From JBOZRQ01 sp050789255 (GTDB lineage Bacteria; Bacillota; Sulfobacillia; Symbiobacteriales; Symbiobacteriaceae): 64,000 nt of DNA. The position numbers were made by a program, and so were the translations under genes. The stretch covers positions 100,799-164,798 of the forward strand of contig JBOZRQ010000020.1 of NCBI GenBank assembly GCA_050789255.1. Reading direction: 5' to 3'. How positions within the stretch are numbered: position 1 is the stretch's first letter; every line of letters starts with the position of its first letter. Below, piece by piece: positions 44,907 through 53,700 of the stretch. Below the pieces are notes generated by a model that worked only from the letters and a program-made list of their open reading frames with translations, was not told the DNA's origin and did no database searches.

Positions 44907-45551
44907 CTACCCCTTCTTAGCCATGCGGGCCGCTTCGACCATTGCGGCCGCCTTCAGGCGCACCGCCTCCCAGTCCTCACGGGCCACAGCAGCGAAATCG
45001 ACCAGCTGGCTCCCGGCCCCAACGGCCAGGGCGCCCGCCTTGATAAACTCCCCAACGTTGGCAGCGCTCACACCGCCCACAGCCATGCAGGGAATCTGCG
45101 GCAGCGGGCCGCGCAGCTCACGGAAATAGTTAGGCCCCAGGGAGCTCGCCGGGAAGATCTTGACCATGGCGGCGCCGCCAACGTGGGCCTTGTAAGCCTC
45201 GGTGGGCGTCATCGCGCCAATGACCGCCGGCACGTCCCGACGGACGCAGACAGCGAGCGTATCCTCGGCCAGGTTCGGCGTCAGCACAAACTGGGCGCCC
45301 GCAGCGATGGCGTCCTCCGCCAGCGCCCCGGTCAGCACCGTGCCGGCGCCCACGGGAATCCGGTCGCCCAGGTGCTCCCGCAGCTGGGCAATGCCCTCCA
45401 GGGCGCCCTGGCTGTTCATGGTAACCTCAATGGCTCCGACGCCGGCGGCCAGCAACGCCTCGCCCAAGGGGCGGAGCCTGGCAGGCTCCACCCCTCGGAG
45501 GATGGCGACGACGCCGCTTTGCGCAACGAGTTGCTCAAGCAATGCGTGCAT
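44907..45551 (-). CDS. eda: KDPG/KHG aldolase
   Basis: 214 residues, the usual length for class I 2-keto-3-deoxy-6-phosphogluconate aldolase. Schiff-base lysine is Lys131 in MVKIFPAS, the general base Glu42 lies in AIEVTMNS, and the phosphate-binding arginine is Arg19 in AILRG. It cleaves KDPG to pyruvate and glyceraldehyde 3-phosphate. In this operon it would follow the IlvD/Edd-type dehydratase, making an Entner-Doudoroff-like route. Confidence 0.93.
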   Translation of the reverse strand: MHALLEQLVAQSGVVAILRGVEPARLRPLGEALLAAGVGAIEVTMNSQGALEGIAQLREHLGDRIPVGAGTVLTGALAEDAIAAGAQFVLTPNLAEDTLAVCVRRDVPAVIGAMTPTEAYKAHVGGAAMVKIFPASSLGPNYFRELRGPLPQIPCMAVGGVSAANVGEFIKAGALAVGAGSQLVDFAAVAREDWEAVRLKAAAMVEAARMAKKG

Positions 45552-45576
45552 CTATATTTACTCCTTTAGTCTAACA

Positions 45577-46938
45577 CTAGTCTGCGGCGCTCTCCATCTC
45601 CACGTCCAGAGCCTGCTCGGCCTTTTTGATCTGCTTCTTAGCCGTGAGCACGAACAGACCCCAGACCACAGCGGCGATGATCACGCCGGTGACAGCGAAG
45701 GAGAGAACCTGAATGATCGAGTAGGTGACGAAGAGCGAGCCGCCCGAGAAGGAGGCGACGCCCACGGCGCCCTCGGGAATCTTGCCGCCGGTGGCCAGGA
45801 AGATCTTGGTCAGGGCCGGCGAGGTAACGGTACCGGCCAGCATGACCTGCGACAGCACGACGATACCGATGATCAGGGTCCGGAAGACGTTGCCGTTCAC
45901 CAGCGCCACGACGAAGGCGATACGGAACGGGATCGTGGTGATGTCAGCGAAGGGCAGCATGCGGTTGCCGGGGAGGACGGCGGCCAGCAGCAGGTCGAGC
46001 GGTGTCAGGATCAGGGCGGCGGTCAGAACGGAAGGATGGCCGATCGAGATGGCGGAGTCCAGGCCCAGGAAGATGTCGCGATCGCCGAACTTCTTCTGGA
46101 GGAACTCACGGGAAGCTTCGGTGATGGGCATCAGGCCTTCCATCAGGATGGCGACGACCTTCGGGAGGATGATCATGACGGCGGCCAGGTTCATGGCCAG
46201 GTTGATCGACTTGCCGATCGGGTACTTGGCCAGGGTGCCGATGACCAGGCCGAGGATGACGGCGATGATCGCCGGCTCACCGAAGATGCCCAGGTACTTG
46301 CGGACCTCGTCGAAATTGCCCTTCAGCTTGTTCACGCCGGGAATCCGGTCGAGCAGGGCGTTGATCGGGGCAGCGATAACCAGCGAGGAGATGGAGGAGA
46401 GGGTCGGCATGGAGATGCCGGGCAGGCCGTAGAACTTCTGCAGGAAGGGGGCGGACCAGTCAGCCAGCTTCCAGGTGATGAAACCGCAGATGATCATGGC
46501 GGCGAAGCCGAGGTAGACGTTGTTGGTGGTGTAGTAGGTCAGAACACCGGCAGTGATGATATGGTGGAAGTTCCAGATGTCGATCATGAGGGTCTTGGTC
46601 TGCTTCAGGACCAGCAGGAGCAGGTTGAGGCCGAGCAGCAGCGGGATACCCACGGCGCCCATGGGGGTCGACCAGATCGAGGAGGCGACGGCGCCCCAGC
46701 CCACGTCGATGATGTCGAGCTTCAGGCCGGAGTTGGTGGCCATGGCCTTCATGGCCGGGCCCAGGTTGTCGCCCATGAAGGCGACGACGAGCTTGATACC
46801 GATCAGGGCGATCGCCATGAAGATGGCGGCACGGATAGCCTTAGCGGGCTTGGTACCCATGACCACTGCGAAGATGAAGATGAAGACCGGGAGCATGACG
46901 TTCGGACCCAGGTCCAGCATCGTCTTAAAGATTCCCAT
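45577..46938 (-). CDS. PTS EIIC permease, galactitol family
   Basis: 453 residues with about ten hydrophobic segments and the GatC pattern (for example GPNVMLPVFIFIFAVVMG at the N-terminus and DSAISIGHPSVLTAALILTP around 310). EIIC forms the membrane pathway and hands the substrate to EIIB for phosphorylation. The galactitol family also moves other polyols and sugar acids. AGAGGAG precedes the ATG. It is 33 bp after the EIIB gene. Confidence 0.9.
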   Translation of the reverse strand: MGIFKTMLDLGPNVMLPVFIFIFAVVMGTKPAKAIRAAIFMAIALIGIKLVVAFMGDNLGPAMKAMATNSGLKLDIIDVGWGAVASSIWSTPMGAVGIPLLLGLNLLLLVLKQTKTLMIDIWNFHHIITAGVLTYYTTNNVYLGFAAMIICGFITWKLADWSAPFLQKFYGLPGISMPTLSSISSLVIAAPINALLDRIPGVNKLKGNFDEVRKYLGIFGEPAIIAVILGLVIGTLAKYPIGKSINLAMNLAAVMIILPKVVAILMEGLMPITEASREFLQKKFGDRDIFLGLDSAISIGHPSVLTAALILTPLDLLLAAVLPGNRMLPFADITTIPFRIAFVVALVNGNVFRTLIIGIVVLSQVMLAGTVTSPALTKIFLATGGKIPEGAVGVASFSGGSLFVTYSIIQVLSFAVTGVIIAAVVWGLFVLTAKKQIKKAEQALDVEMESAAD

Positions 46939-46971
46939 GTGTGGTTACTCCTCTGTTAGAACGACTTAGAT

Positions 46972-47262
46972 TTAGGCCGTCAGGTGCTTCTTGATCTCTT
47001 CAAGGGCCTGCTGCTGGCCGACGCCGGTGATGAAGGGCAGGCCCTTCATCAGGGGCTTGTTCACGCCGGGGGGCAGCTGGGCGCCCATCGCCATCAGAAC
47101 GATCACATCGACCTTATCTGCGTAGGAGGCGAGCTCGCCGATCTTCGCCTGGATCACGTTCGCCTGGATCTTCTGGCCGTCGAGGTACTCCTGAATCTTC
47201 TTGGTCGCCACGGTCGAGGTGGCAACGCCGTTGCCGCAGAGAACGAGAACACGCTTAGCCAT
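46972..47262 (-). CDS. PTS EIIB, galactitol family
   Basis: 96 residues with the phospho-cysteine at Cys9 in VLVLCGNGVATST, the loop typical for GatB-type EIIB. It receives phosphate from the EIIA (48950-49423) and passes it to the substrate in EIIC. A good ribosome site (GGGAGGAATCATTC) stands before the ATG. Confidence 0.92.
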   Translation of the reverse strand: MAKRVLVLCGNGVATSTVATKKIQEYLDGQKIQANVIQAKIGELASYADKVDVIVLMAMGAQLPPGVNKPLMKGLPFITGVGQQQALEEIKKHLTA

Positions 47263-47296
47263 GAATGATTCCTCCCATGTGATGTGGTAAGCCGAT

Positions 47297-48949
47297 CTAT
47301 TCTTCTTCGCAGCCCCAAATGGCGCCGCCCGTTGCGGGACCGACCTTGCTGGCGTAGCGCTTCAGGGATGCGGGGACATCTTGCTTGACGAGGGGCTTCC
47401 ATGCCGCACGGCGCCGCTCCATCTCCTCGGCGGAGAGCAGCAGATCGACCCGGCCCTCGGACAGGCTGATGCGGATCGGGTCGCCGCTGCGGACCAGGCC
47501 GATCGGCCCGCCATCGGCGGCCTCGGGGCAGAGGTAGCCAATCGAGAGGCCCGAGCTGGCGCCCGAGAAGCGGCCGTCGGTGATCAGCGCCGTGCCGGGC
47601 ACGCCACGGAGCACCTCGGTCACCCGGTGCAGCTCCCGCATGCCGGGGCCGCCCTTGGGGCCTTCATAGCGGACGACCACCACGTGACCGGCCTTGATCT
47701 GCCCGGCGCGCAGGGCGTCCTGGCAGTCCTCCTCGCTCTCGAACACGATCGCCTCGCCGGTGAACTCCCGCTGGTTCTCCGCGACAGCGGAGGCCTTGAT
47801 CAGGGCGCCCATCGGGGCCATGGAGCCGTGCAGCACCTGAACGCCGCCAGTGGGCTGAAGCGGCTGCTCGTAGGACTTGATCACGTTGCGGTCGCCCTCC
47901 GGGGCGCCGTCGGCCACCTGGCCGATGGTCTGGCCGGAGACGCTCATCGCCTCCAGGCGGAGCAGGGGCCGGAGTTCACGCAGCACCGACGGAATCCCGC
48001 CGGCCCGGTGCAGGTCGATCACGGTCTGATCCCCGTTCGGGGTAATGGCGCAGAGCAGCGGGGTCCGGCTGCTCACCTCGGCGAACTCCTCCCAGGGGAG
48101 CTCCAGGCCCAGTTCCGCCGCCAGGGCGGGCAGGTGCAGGAAGGAGTTGAGCGAACCGCCGAGGGCGTTCAGCAGCACCAGGGTGTTGTAGAAGGCGTCG
48201 GGGGTGAGGATGTCCCTGGGGGTGATCCCCTCCGCCACCAGGCGCATCAGCGCCTTGCCGCCAGCCTCGGCCGCGAAGCGGCGGTTGGACGAGCCGGCGG
48301 GGGTGAGGCTGGTGCCGGGAATCATAAGGCCCAGGGTCTCGCACAGGGCCGCCATCGTGTTGGCGGTGCCCAGGAACGGGCAGACGCCGGGGCCGGTGTA
48401 GTAGCGCAGGGTGCCCTCGACCAACTCCCGCTCGGTGATCTTCCCGGCGAGGAACTTGGCCCGGAGCGCCTTGGAGTCCGAGGGCTTGATCTCCGGCACC
48501 GACGGTCCGGCGGTCACCAGCACCGTGGGCAGGTTAATGCGGGCAGCGGCCTGGAGCATCGACGGGATGATCTTGTCGCAGGAGGCCATCAGCACCATGC
48601 CGTCAAAGACGCCCTCGCCGACCACCATCGCCTCCACGGAGTCGGTGATGATCTCCCGGTGGGGCAGGGAGTAGCGCATGCCCAGGTGTCCCTGCGCGAT
48701 GCCGTCGCACATGGCGATGGTGTTGAACTCGATCGGCTCGCCGCCGGCCGCCCGGATGCCGGCCTTGACCGATTCGGCCAGCTCCCGCAGGGGCTGGTGG
48801 CCGGGGCAGACCTCGTTCCAGGAGTTGCCGATGGCGATCAGGGGCTTGGTATCCAGGGCGTCCAGGGAGACGCCGGCCTGGGCCAGGTGGGCCTTGGCAA
48901 TCGCACGCTGATACGGTTCCAGCCGGTCGATCGCACGTGTCGTTAGCAT
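47297..48949 (-). CDS. IlvD/Edd-family dehydratase, probably sugar-acid specific
   Basis: 550 residues with iron-sulfur and active-site signatures: GNSWNEVCPGHQPL (about 41-54), MASCDKIIPSM (about 121-131), GVCPFLGTANTM (about 190-201) and DGRFSGASSG (about 461-470). The family includes dihydroxy-acid dehydratase, 6-phosphogluconate dehydratase and aldonate dehydratases. No valine/isoleucine genes are near, while KDPG aldolase and a PTS are, so I infer a sugar-acid (possibly 6-phospho-aldonate) substrate. Its ATG abuts the stop of the EIIA gene (TAGATG). Confidence 0.85.
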   Translation of the reverse strand: MLTTRAIDRLEPYQRAIAKAHLAQAGVSLDALDTKPLIAIGNSWNEVCPGHQPLRELAESVKAGIRAAGGEPIEFNTIAMCDGIAQGHLGMRYSLPHREIITDSVEAMVVGEGVFDGMVLMASCDKIIPSMLQAAARINLPTVLVTAGPSVPEIKPSDSKALRAKFLAGKITERELVEGTLRYYTGPGVCPFLGTANTMAALCETLGLMIPGTSLTPAGSSNRRFAAEAGGKALMRLVAEGITPRDILTPDAFYNTLVLLNALGGSLNSFLHLPALAAELGLELPWEEFAEVSSRTPLLCAITPNGDQTVIDLHRAGGIPSVLRELRPLLRLEAMSVSGQTIGQVADGAPEGDRNVIKSYEQPLQPTGGVQVLHGSMAPMGALIKASAVAENQREFTGEAIVFESEEDCQDALRAGQIKAGHVVVVRYEGPKGGPGMRELHRVTEVLRGVPGTALITDGRFSGASSGLSIGYLCPEAADGGPIGLVRSGDPIRISLSEGRVDLLLSAEEMERRRAAWKPLVKQDVPASLKRYASKVGPATGGAIWGCEEE

Positions 48950-49423
48950 CTATACCACCTCAGTAAGCTGCAGCTCTTGATTCATCATGCGGAGGATGGC
49001 CTCCGGGTCCGTAGCGGTCGTAAGCGCCTCCAGGACCGACTCCTTCTGGAACATCTCCACCAGGTTGGAGAGCAGGTTGACTTGGGCCTGGGGATCCTTC
49101 ATCGCCAGCAGGAAGACGATCCGCGCTGCGACGGTCTCGTCGGGGCTGCCCATTTGCCGAAAGGTGACCGGCTCGGCCAGGGTGGCGATGGCGATGCCCG
49201 CGGTGATCACATGGACCGTGTCGGTGTGGGGGATCGCCACATCCAGGTTGCCCAGCGGCAGGCCCGTGGGGAAGGTCCCTTCCCGCTCGAGCACGGCGGG
49301 CACGTAGGTCTCGTGTACATACCCGGCCGACCGAAGGCGTTCGCCGAGGCGCTCAATCACGGTGTTCCAGTCCGGGGCCGTGAGCTGAGGGAGAATCAGG
49401 TCCGTATGGATGACTGTTTTCAT
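48950..49423 (-). CDS. PTS EIIA, fructose/galactitol type
   Basis: 157 residues from ATG 49423, which overlaps the regulator's stop (ATGA); the frame is open far upstream only because it mirrors the regulator gene. Phospho-histidine His66 sits in NLDVAIPHTDTVHV, the EIIA-fru/mtl/gat signature. It takes phosphate from HPr and gives it to EIIB. It resembles the C-terminal EIIA-like domain of the regulator just upstream. Confidence 0.9.
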   Translation of the reverse strand: MKTVIHTDLILPQLTAPDWNTVIERLGERLRSAGYVHETYVPAVLEREGTFPTGLPLGNLDVAIPHTDTVHVITAGIAIATLAEPVTFRQMGSPDETVAARIVFLLAMKDPQAQVNLLSNLVEMFQKESVLEALTTATDPEAILRMMNQELQLTEVV

Positions 49424-52320
49424 GAATGAATAACCCCCAGAATGTCCAGCGTCGAAGTAGAGCGGGTCAAGCGGTCCAGCCGCTTGGAATCGCCCGCCAG
49501 TTGGTTTAGCTCCAGTACAACAGAACTGGTGTCGGCGGTGAGGGCGACCATGCAGACGGTGTCGACCATCTGCCCGTCGCCCCAGGGAATCGGGCGCCGC
49601 AGGGTCGCCAGCGCCAGCCCCGGGCGCCGAACCCGGGTGGGGTCGGCGTGGGGAATCGCCACCCGGGAGCCCAGCACCGCCGAACCCATGGCCTCCCGCT
49701 CGATGACCCCCTCCAGGAAGTCGCTGCGGACGTACCCGGCCTGAGTCAGCAGGCCCGCCAGCAGGGAGAGCACCTGCCCCTTCTCGGTCACATCCAGCTG
49801 GGGCAGGACCAGGGAGGGGTCGATCAGCTCGGTCAGCTTCACCGGGGGCGTGGCGGCGGTGGTCAGGTGGCCCGCCAGCAGGCGGAGCCGGGCGGCGCCG
49901 GCGCCGTGGAGCATCTCCTGGAAGGGAATAAAGGGGATGCCCGGCAGGCCCGGGTCCACGGTCCCCACCACGGCGACCAGGTCGAACTCGTTCGTCAGCT
50001 CCCGCAGCCCCTCCGAGGAGACCAGCCCCTCGGTCAGCACCGGCAGGTCGGGCACAGCCGCCTGCGTCAGGTCCCGGATGCGCCGGGCCGCCCCCTGGCC
50101 GGTTATGCAAACCGCCAGCACGGCCCGGGGACGAGCACCGGCGCCCGCTGCCGCCGCCGGCCTCAGGCCGGGCAGGGCAGCCGCCACCTCGTCCAGGCCG
50201 GCGCCGGGCAGCATCGCCCGGCGTACGGCGTCCAACACAACCACGGTGTCCACCCGCTCCACGGTGCGGGTCGGGATCCCCGTGGACTCGGCAATCAAAG
50301 AACCAAAGGTGACCAGGGAGCCCATGTCCGCCAGGACCAGGACCCCCCGCCCCTCATCGGCGGCGACGGCGGCCTGGCAGGCCCGCTGAAGCGCTGCTTC
50401 CGGGGCCTCGTCCAGCGACATCTCCACGGCTATGGCGTGGTTGACCCCCAGGAGTCGGTGGGCCACCTCCACCATCGCACCGGCCACCCTGCCGTGGCTT
50501 AACACCAGCACGCCCACCCGGGGCTCGGGCTCGCCCGAGCCCGAGAAGGAGCGCAGGTAGAGGGCGACATAGCCGATCTCTTCCTCCGGCAGCTCCATCT
50601 CCAGGTGGTGTTCGGCGGCGGCGATCATCGCCCGGGCCACCTCGGCCTCCCGGTCGTACCGGCCCGAAGGCGGCAAGTGGGGCGCCAGGACCGGGCGCCC
50701 GTCCCGGATTCGCTCCAGGGCGGCGCCCAGGTGGGTGGCCAGGCAGTAGAGCAATCGCTCATCCACCGTGCCGCCCCGTTCGGCCGCAACCTCCACCATG
50801 GCGGTGGCGGCCTGCACGACCTGCGGTCCCACCAGGCTGACCAGCTCCTTGCGAGCGGCGATCAGCGGGTCGGTCTGGACCCGGCGCACCAGGGCCTGGA
50901 GGCGGGCCTCCAGCTCGTCCCCCAGCAGCCGGCCCAGCTCGGTTCCGGCCACGCCCCGCTCCAGGAGCTCGGCGTGCCGGTGCTCAACGTAGTCGTAAAT
51001 ATCCCGGGGCATCATGTACGGGTCCTTCACCGGCTGCCGCACCGGGCTGACGCCCGGCGTGGCGCTCACGTCCCCCAGCACCAGACCGGCCAGCTCCCGG
51101 CGCCCCTCAGAGCGCAAGAGACCCCGGCTTACGTGGGCCGGCAGGTCGCCGAGGCCAACCGTAATCCCCCGGGCCTGGTTCATCACGCTGCCGACGAAGG
51201 CTCGGGCGCAGCTGACCTGCAGATCGCTCCGCAGGCCGCCCAGGTTGCCGGGGCAGTCATACAGGAGCAGCGCCCGGACCGCATCGGCCTTCACCCGAAT
51301 CGGCATCTGGATCCGGCTGGCCTCCTCGGCCAGCACGCTCTGAATAAAGTCCATCCGCTCCGAGCGGGGGCGCTCGGCCAGCGCCGGGAGGCGGACGACC
51401 ATCGGAATGCGGCGCCGGAACGGCAGGAGCAGGTGCGAATCTGCCTCCTCCGTCGTCGCCGCCACGATCATCACCCGGACCTGCCGGCCGAACTGGGTCT
51501 CACCCAAGCGGCGGAAGCGGGCGTGGTCGATCAGGTAGTAGAGCATCTCCTGACCGTCCGGCGGCAGGCGGTGCACCTCGTCCAGGAAGAGCATGCCGCC
51601 GTCGGCCTGCTCAACCAGGCCCGGCCGGTCGGCTGTGGCGCCGGTGTAGGCGCCCTTGGCGACACCGAAGAGCTGGGAGAGCAGCAGCTGCGGATTCTCT
51701 GCGTAGTCGGCGCAGTTGAAGGCCACGAAACGGCTGCCAGCCGCCATCCGGCCGGACTCCTGGGCAAACTCGAACATCGCCTTGGCCAGTTCGCTCTTGC
51801 CCACGCCGGTCGGCCCGAGAATCAGGGTGTGCAGGCCGTGGGGCGGGTAGAAGACCGCCGCCCGCACCTGCTCGATCACCGGTTTCAGACTTCCCCCCGC
51901 ACCCACCAGCCGGTCAAAGGCCCGTGGCGGTGGGGGCTGGGACGGTACAGGGGACACATATGGCGGCGGAGCGGGCCGGCTTGCCTTGCGAGCGGCCTTC
52001 GCCTTTGCCGGCTGGGCCAGCGCCGGGACCTCCCGGACCACCTCGCGGCGGCATGCGCTTACGACCTGCCGGGAAACATCAAAACCTTGTTCCGTAAGAA
52101 TCCGGGTCAGTTCACGGTCGGAGAGCTCCTCGTGTCCCAGCGCCGCGATCGCTTCGACCACGGCCTGGCGGCGGCGCTGCCGGGAGTCCGGGATGCCCGC
52201 ATTCTGGCGGATCACCGTCACCTGGTCCCTGCGCAGCCCCAGTTGAGTTGCGAGCTCATCGTCAGTGAGCGGGCGATGCCGGTCCTCCTGTTCAATCAGG
52301 GTCCGCACTCGCTGCTCCAT
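49420..52320 (-). CDS. LevR-like sigma-54 activator with PRD and PTS domains
   Basis: 966 residues from ATG 52320, 16 bp after the predicted sigma-54 start point. Order: N-terminal HTH region (1-90), AAA+ sigma-54 interaction domain with Walker A GPTGVGKS (about 167-174), GAYTGA loop (about 222-227) and FLDEVHRL, a PRD (about 470-592), an EIIA-Man-like domain with LVLSHGRVAG (about 600-730), an EIIB-Gat-like segment (AVLAVCITGQG, about 732-742) and an EIIA-Fru-like domain with VAIPHAD (about 890). LevR-type proteins switch PTS operons on through sigma-54, controlled by phosphorylation by PTS proteins. It heads the operon it should regulate. Confidence 0.92.
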   Translation of the reverse strand: MEQRVRTLIEQEDRHRPLTDDELATQLGLRRDQVTVIRQNAGIPDSRQRRRQAVVEAIAALGHEELSDRELTRILTEQGFDVSRQVVSACRREVVREVPALAQPAKAKAARKASRPAPPPYVSPVPSQPPPPRAFDRLVGAGGSLKPVIEQVRAAVFYPPHGLHTLILGPTGVGKSELAKAMFEFAQESGRMAAGSRFVAFNCADYAENPQLLLSQLFGVAKGAYTGATADRPGLVEQADGGMLFLDEVHRLPPDGQEMLYYLIDHARFRRLGETQFGRQVRVMIVAATTEEADSHLLLPFRRRIPMVVRLPALAERPRSERMDFIQSVLAEEASRIQMPIRVKADAVRALLLYDCPGNLGGLRSDLQVSCARAFVGSVMNQARGITVGLGDLPAHVSRGLLRSEGRRELAGLVLGDVSATPGVSPVRQPVKDPYMMPRDIYDYVEHRHAELLERGVAGTELGRLLGDELEARLQALVRRVQTDPLIAARKELVSLVGPQVVQAATAMVEVAAERGGTVDERLLYCLATHLGAALERIRDGRPVLAPHLPPSGRYDREAEVARAMIAAAEHHLEMELPEEEIGYVALYLRSFSGSGEPEPRVGVLVLSHGRVAGAMVEVAHRLLGVNHAIAVEMSLDEAPEAALQRACQAAVAADEGRGVLVLADMGSLVTFGSLIAESTGIPTRTVERVDTVVVLDAVRRAMLPGAGLDEVAAALPGLRPAAAAGAGARPRAVLAVCITGQGAARRIRDLTQAAVPDLPVLTEGLVSSEGLRELTNEFDLVAVVGTVDPGLPGIPFIPFQEMLHGAGAARLRLLAGHLTTAATPPVKLTELIDPSLVLPQLDVTEKGQVLSLLAGLLTQAGYVRSDFLEGVIEREAMGSAVLGSRVAIPHADPTRVRRPGLALATLRRPIPWGDGQMVDTVCMVALTADTSSVVLELNQLAGDSKRLDRLTRSTSTLDILGVIHS

Positions 52321-52346
52321 GCTCTCGACCCCCGTTCTATGGTATA

Positions 52347-52362
52347 AGCAAGCCCCGTGCCA
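52347..52362 (-). promoter_or_regulatory. Sigma-54 promoter of the PTS operon
   Basis: TGGCACGGGGCTTGCT on the minus strand matches the sigma-54 consensus TGGCACN5TTGC fully, with GG and GC at -24/-12 spacing. The predicted start lies near 52336, 16 bp before the regulator gene, which implies that the LevR-like activator drives its own operon. Confidence 0.92.
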
Positions 52363-52428
52363 ACTCGTCAGGCGCATGTGAAAATCCGCTTGTGGAGCGG
52401 CTTTGCGGGCCGCATTACACGTTGGCTT

Positions 52429-52471
52429 CACTTTGTGGTCCACACTGTCGGCCGCAATGGCCCACTTTGTG
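52429..52471. promoter_or_regulatory. Upstream activator site candidate for the PTS operon
   Basis: Contains the palindrome TGTGGTCCACA (52434-52444) and two direct copies of CACTTTGTG (52429-52437 and 52463-52471). Located about 95-135 bp before the predicted sigma-54 start, the normal distance for an enhancer site. The rest of the 52321-52585 intergenic region holds no gene that I can support. Confidence 0.65.
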
Positions 52472-52585
52472 TACCAGATGCACCTAACTTTACGGCAATC
52501 GACTGCTTGCAACCATCAGGCAGGCGGTCCAGGCCAATCTCACCGGGGTATCTAGACTCCGCGACCGTTGCAAGTTTACATAAGA

Positions 52586-53545
52586 CTATAGAAAGCTGAT
52601 TAGGTTGGGCGGTGTGCGGCCTTCTTTGACGGCCAACACGTTGTCGACCGCTGTGTTGCCCATGCGCACGTTCGATTCCCGGCATGTGCCGCCAAGATGG
52701 GGCGACAGCACCACGTTCTCCAGCTGGAACATGGGATGCGGAGCTGGCGGCTCGAACTCGTACACATCAAGTCCGTATCCGCCGATGCGGCCTTCCTGAA
52801 GGGCGCCGTAAATCGCCTCGGTGTCCAGCAGGCCAAAGCGTGCGGTGTTGATCAGCAGGGCGCCGGGCTTGAAACGACGAATGCGGTCAGCATTCAGGAT
52901 GTTGCGTGTCTCCGGGGTGAGCGGGAGATGCAGACTAATGAAGTCCGAGCGCTCGAGAATCTCTTCGAGGCCGGCGTACTGAACGCCCAGGGCCAGCGCT
53001 TCCGGCCGCTGCACGATGTCAAAACCGAGGATCTTCATATTGTAGCCGGTGGCCCGGTGCGCCGTGGCGGTGCCGATCTGGCCGACGCCGAGGATGCCGA
53101 GCGTCTTGCCCCACAGGCCCACGCCCATGGGCTTGACCCAGTCGCCACGCTTGGTGGCGGCGTTGCCGATGTGCAGGCCGCGGGCCAGCATATGGAGCAG
53201 CCCGAAGGCCAGGTCCGCCACCTCGTGGCTGTTGGTGCCGGGCGCGTTGGTGACGATGATTCCCCGTGCCGCGGCCGCCTTCCGGTCGATGGCGTCATAG
53301 CCGACGCCGTGCTTGGCGATGATCTTTAGCTGCGGCGCCGCCTCGATGACGGAGGCCGGGACCTTGTCGTTGCCCAGGATCAGCGCATCGGCGTCGCGAA
53401 GCGCCTCTTTCATTTCCGCCTCGGTAAAGGGCCGGCCGTATGGGTTTGTAATGACGGTGCAGCCAGCCGCCTTGAGCCGCTCTATGGGTTCCGGGCTCGA
53501 TTTTGCAAACGTGACCGCTGTGGCCACGACTTTCCAGTTATGCAT
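52586..53545 (-). CDS. D-2-hydroxyacid dehydrogenase (SerA/GhrB-like)
   Basis: ATG 53545 with AAGGAG 9 bp upstream; 319 residues. The NAD(P)-binding loop is LGILGVGQIGTATAH (about 148-162). Catalytic Arg in NTARFGLLD (about 235), Glu in VYEFEPP (about 264) and His in SPHLGGTC (about 281) are all present. Such enzymes reduce 2-keto acids, for example 2-ketogluconate, hydroxypyruvate or glyoxylate. Its sigma-54 promoter and the shared palindrome tie it to the neighbouring PTS operon, so a ketogluconate-like substrate is a reasonable guess. Confidence 0.88.
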   Translation of the reverse strand: MHNWKVVATAVTFAKSSPEPIERLKAAGCTVITNPYGRPFTEAEMKEALRDADALILGNDKVPASVIEAAPQLKIIAKHGVGYDAIDRKAAAARGIIVTNAPGTNSHEVADLAFGLLHMLARGLHIGNAATKRGDWVKPMGVGLWGKTLGILGVGQIGTATAHRATGYNMKILGFDIVQRPEALALGVQYAGLEEILERSDFISLHLPLTPETRNILNADRIRRFKPGALLINTARFGLLDTEAIYGALQEGRIGGYGLDVYEFEPPAPHPMFQLENVVLSPHLGGTCRESNVRMGNTAVDNVLAVKEGRTPPNLISFL

Positions 53546-53585
53546 GGGTACAACTCCTTCCCATCCGATGTCGTCCAAAGAAAGA

Positions 53586-53601
53586 TGCAAGGGCCATGCC
53601 A
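53586..53601 (-). promoter_or_regulatory. Sigma-54 promoter of the hydroxyacid dehydrogenase gene
   Basis: TGGCATGGCCCTTGCA on the minus strand keeps the invariant GG and GC at sigma-54 spacing, with only one change from TGGCAC. The predicted start lies about 30 bp before the gene. Confidence 0.85.
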
Positions 53602-53606
53602 AGCTG

Positions 53607-53617
53607 TGTGGTCCACA
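53607..53617. promoter_or_regulatory. TGTGGTCCACA palindrome between divergent sigma-54 promoters
   Basis: The same perfect 11-base palindrome as at 52434-52444. A degenerate second copy (TGTGTCCACC) follows at once. It lies only 6 and 16 bp from the two -24 boxes, closer than a usual enhancer. Confidence 0.6.
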
Positions 53618-53632
53618 TTGTGTCCACCCTCC

Positions 53633-53648
53633 TGGCACGGCCCTTGCA
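53633..53648 (+). promoter_or_regulatory. Sigma-54 promoter of the HAD phosphatase gene
   Basis: TGGCACGGCCCTTGCA fits the sigma-54 consensus exactly. The predicted start lies about 40 bp before the ATG at 53701. With the opposite promoter it forms a near-perfect inverted repeat (18 of 19 bases). Confidence 0.9.
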
Positions 53649-53700
53649 TCTGTAAGATGAAACGGTGCCCTTAGCGTTAGTACACCGGAGGCTGATATAC

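Noticed and set aside
47297..48949. Dihydroxy-acid dehydratase for branched-chain amino acids (IlvD)
   Set aside because: Sequence alone cannot separate the family members by eye, but the operon carries a PTS and KDPG aldolase and no ilv or leu genes, so a sugar-acid role is preferred.
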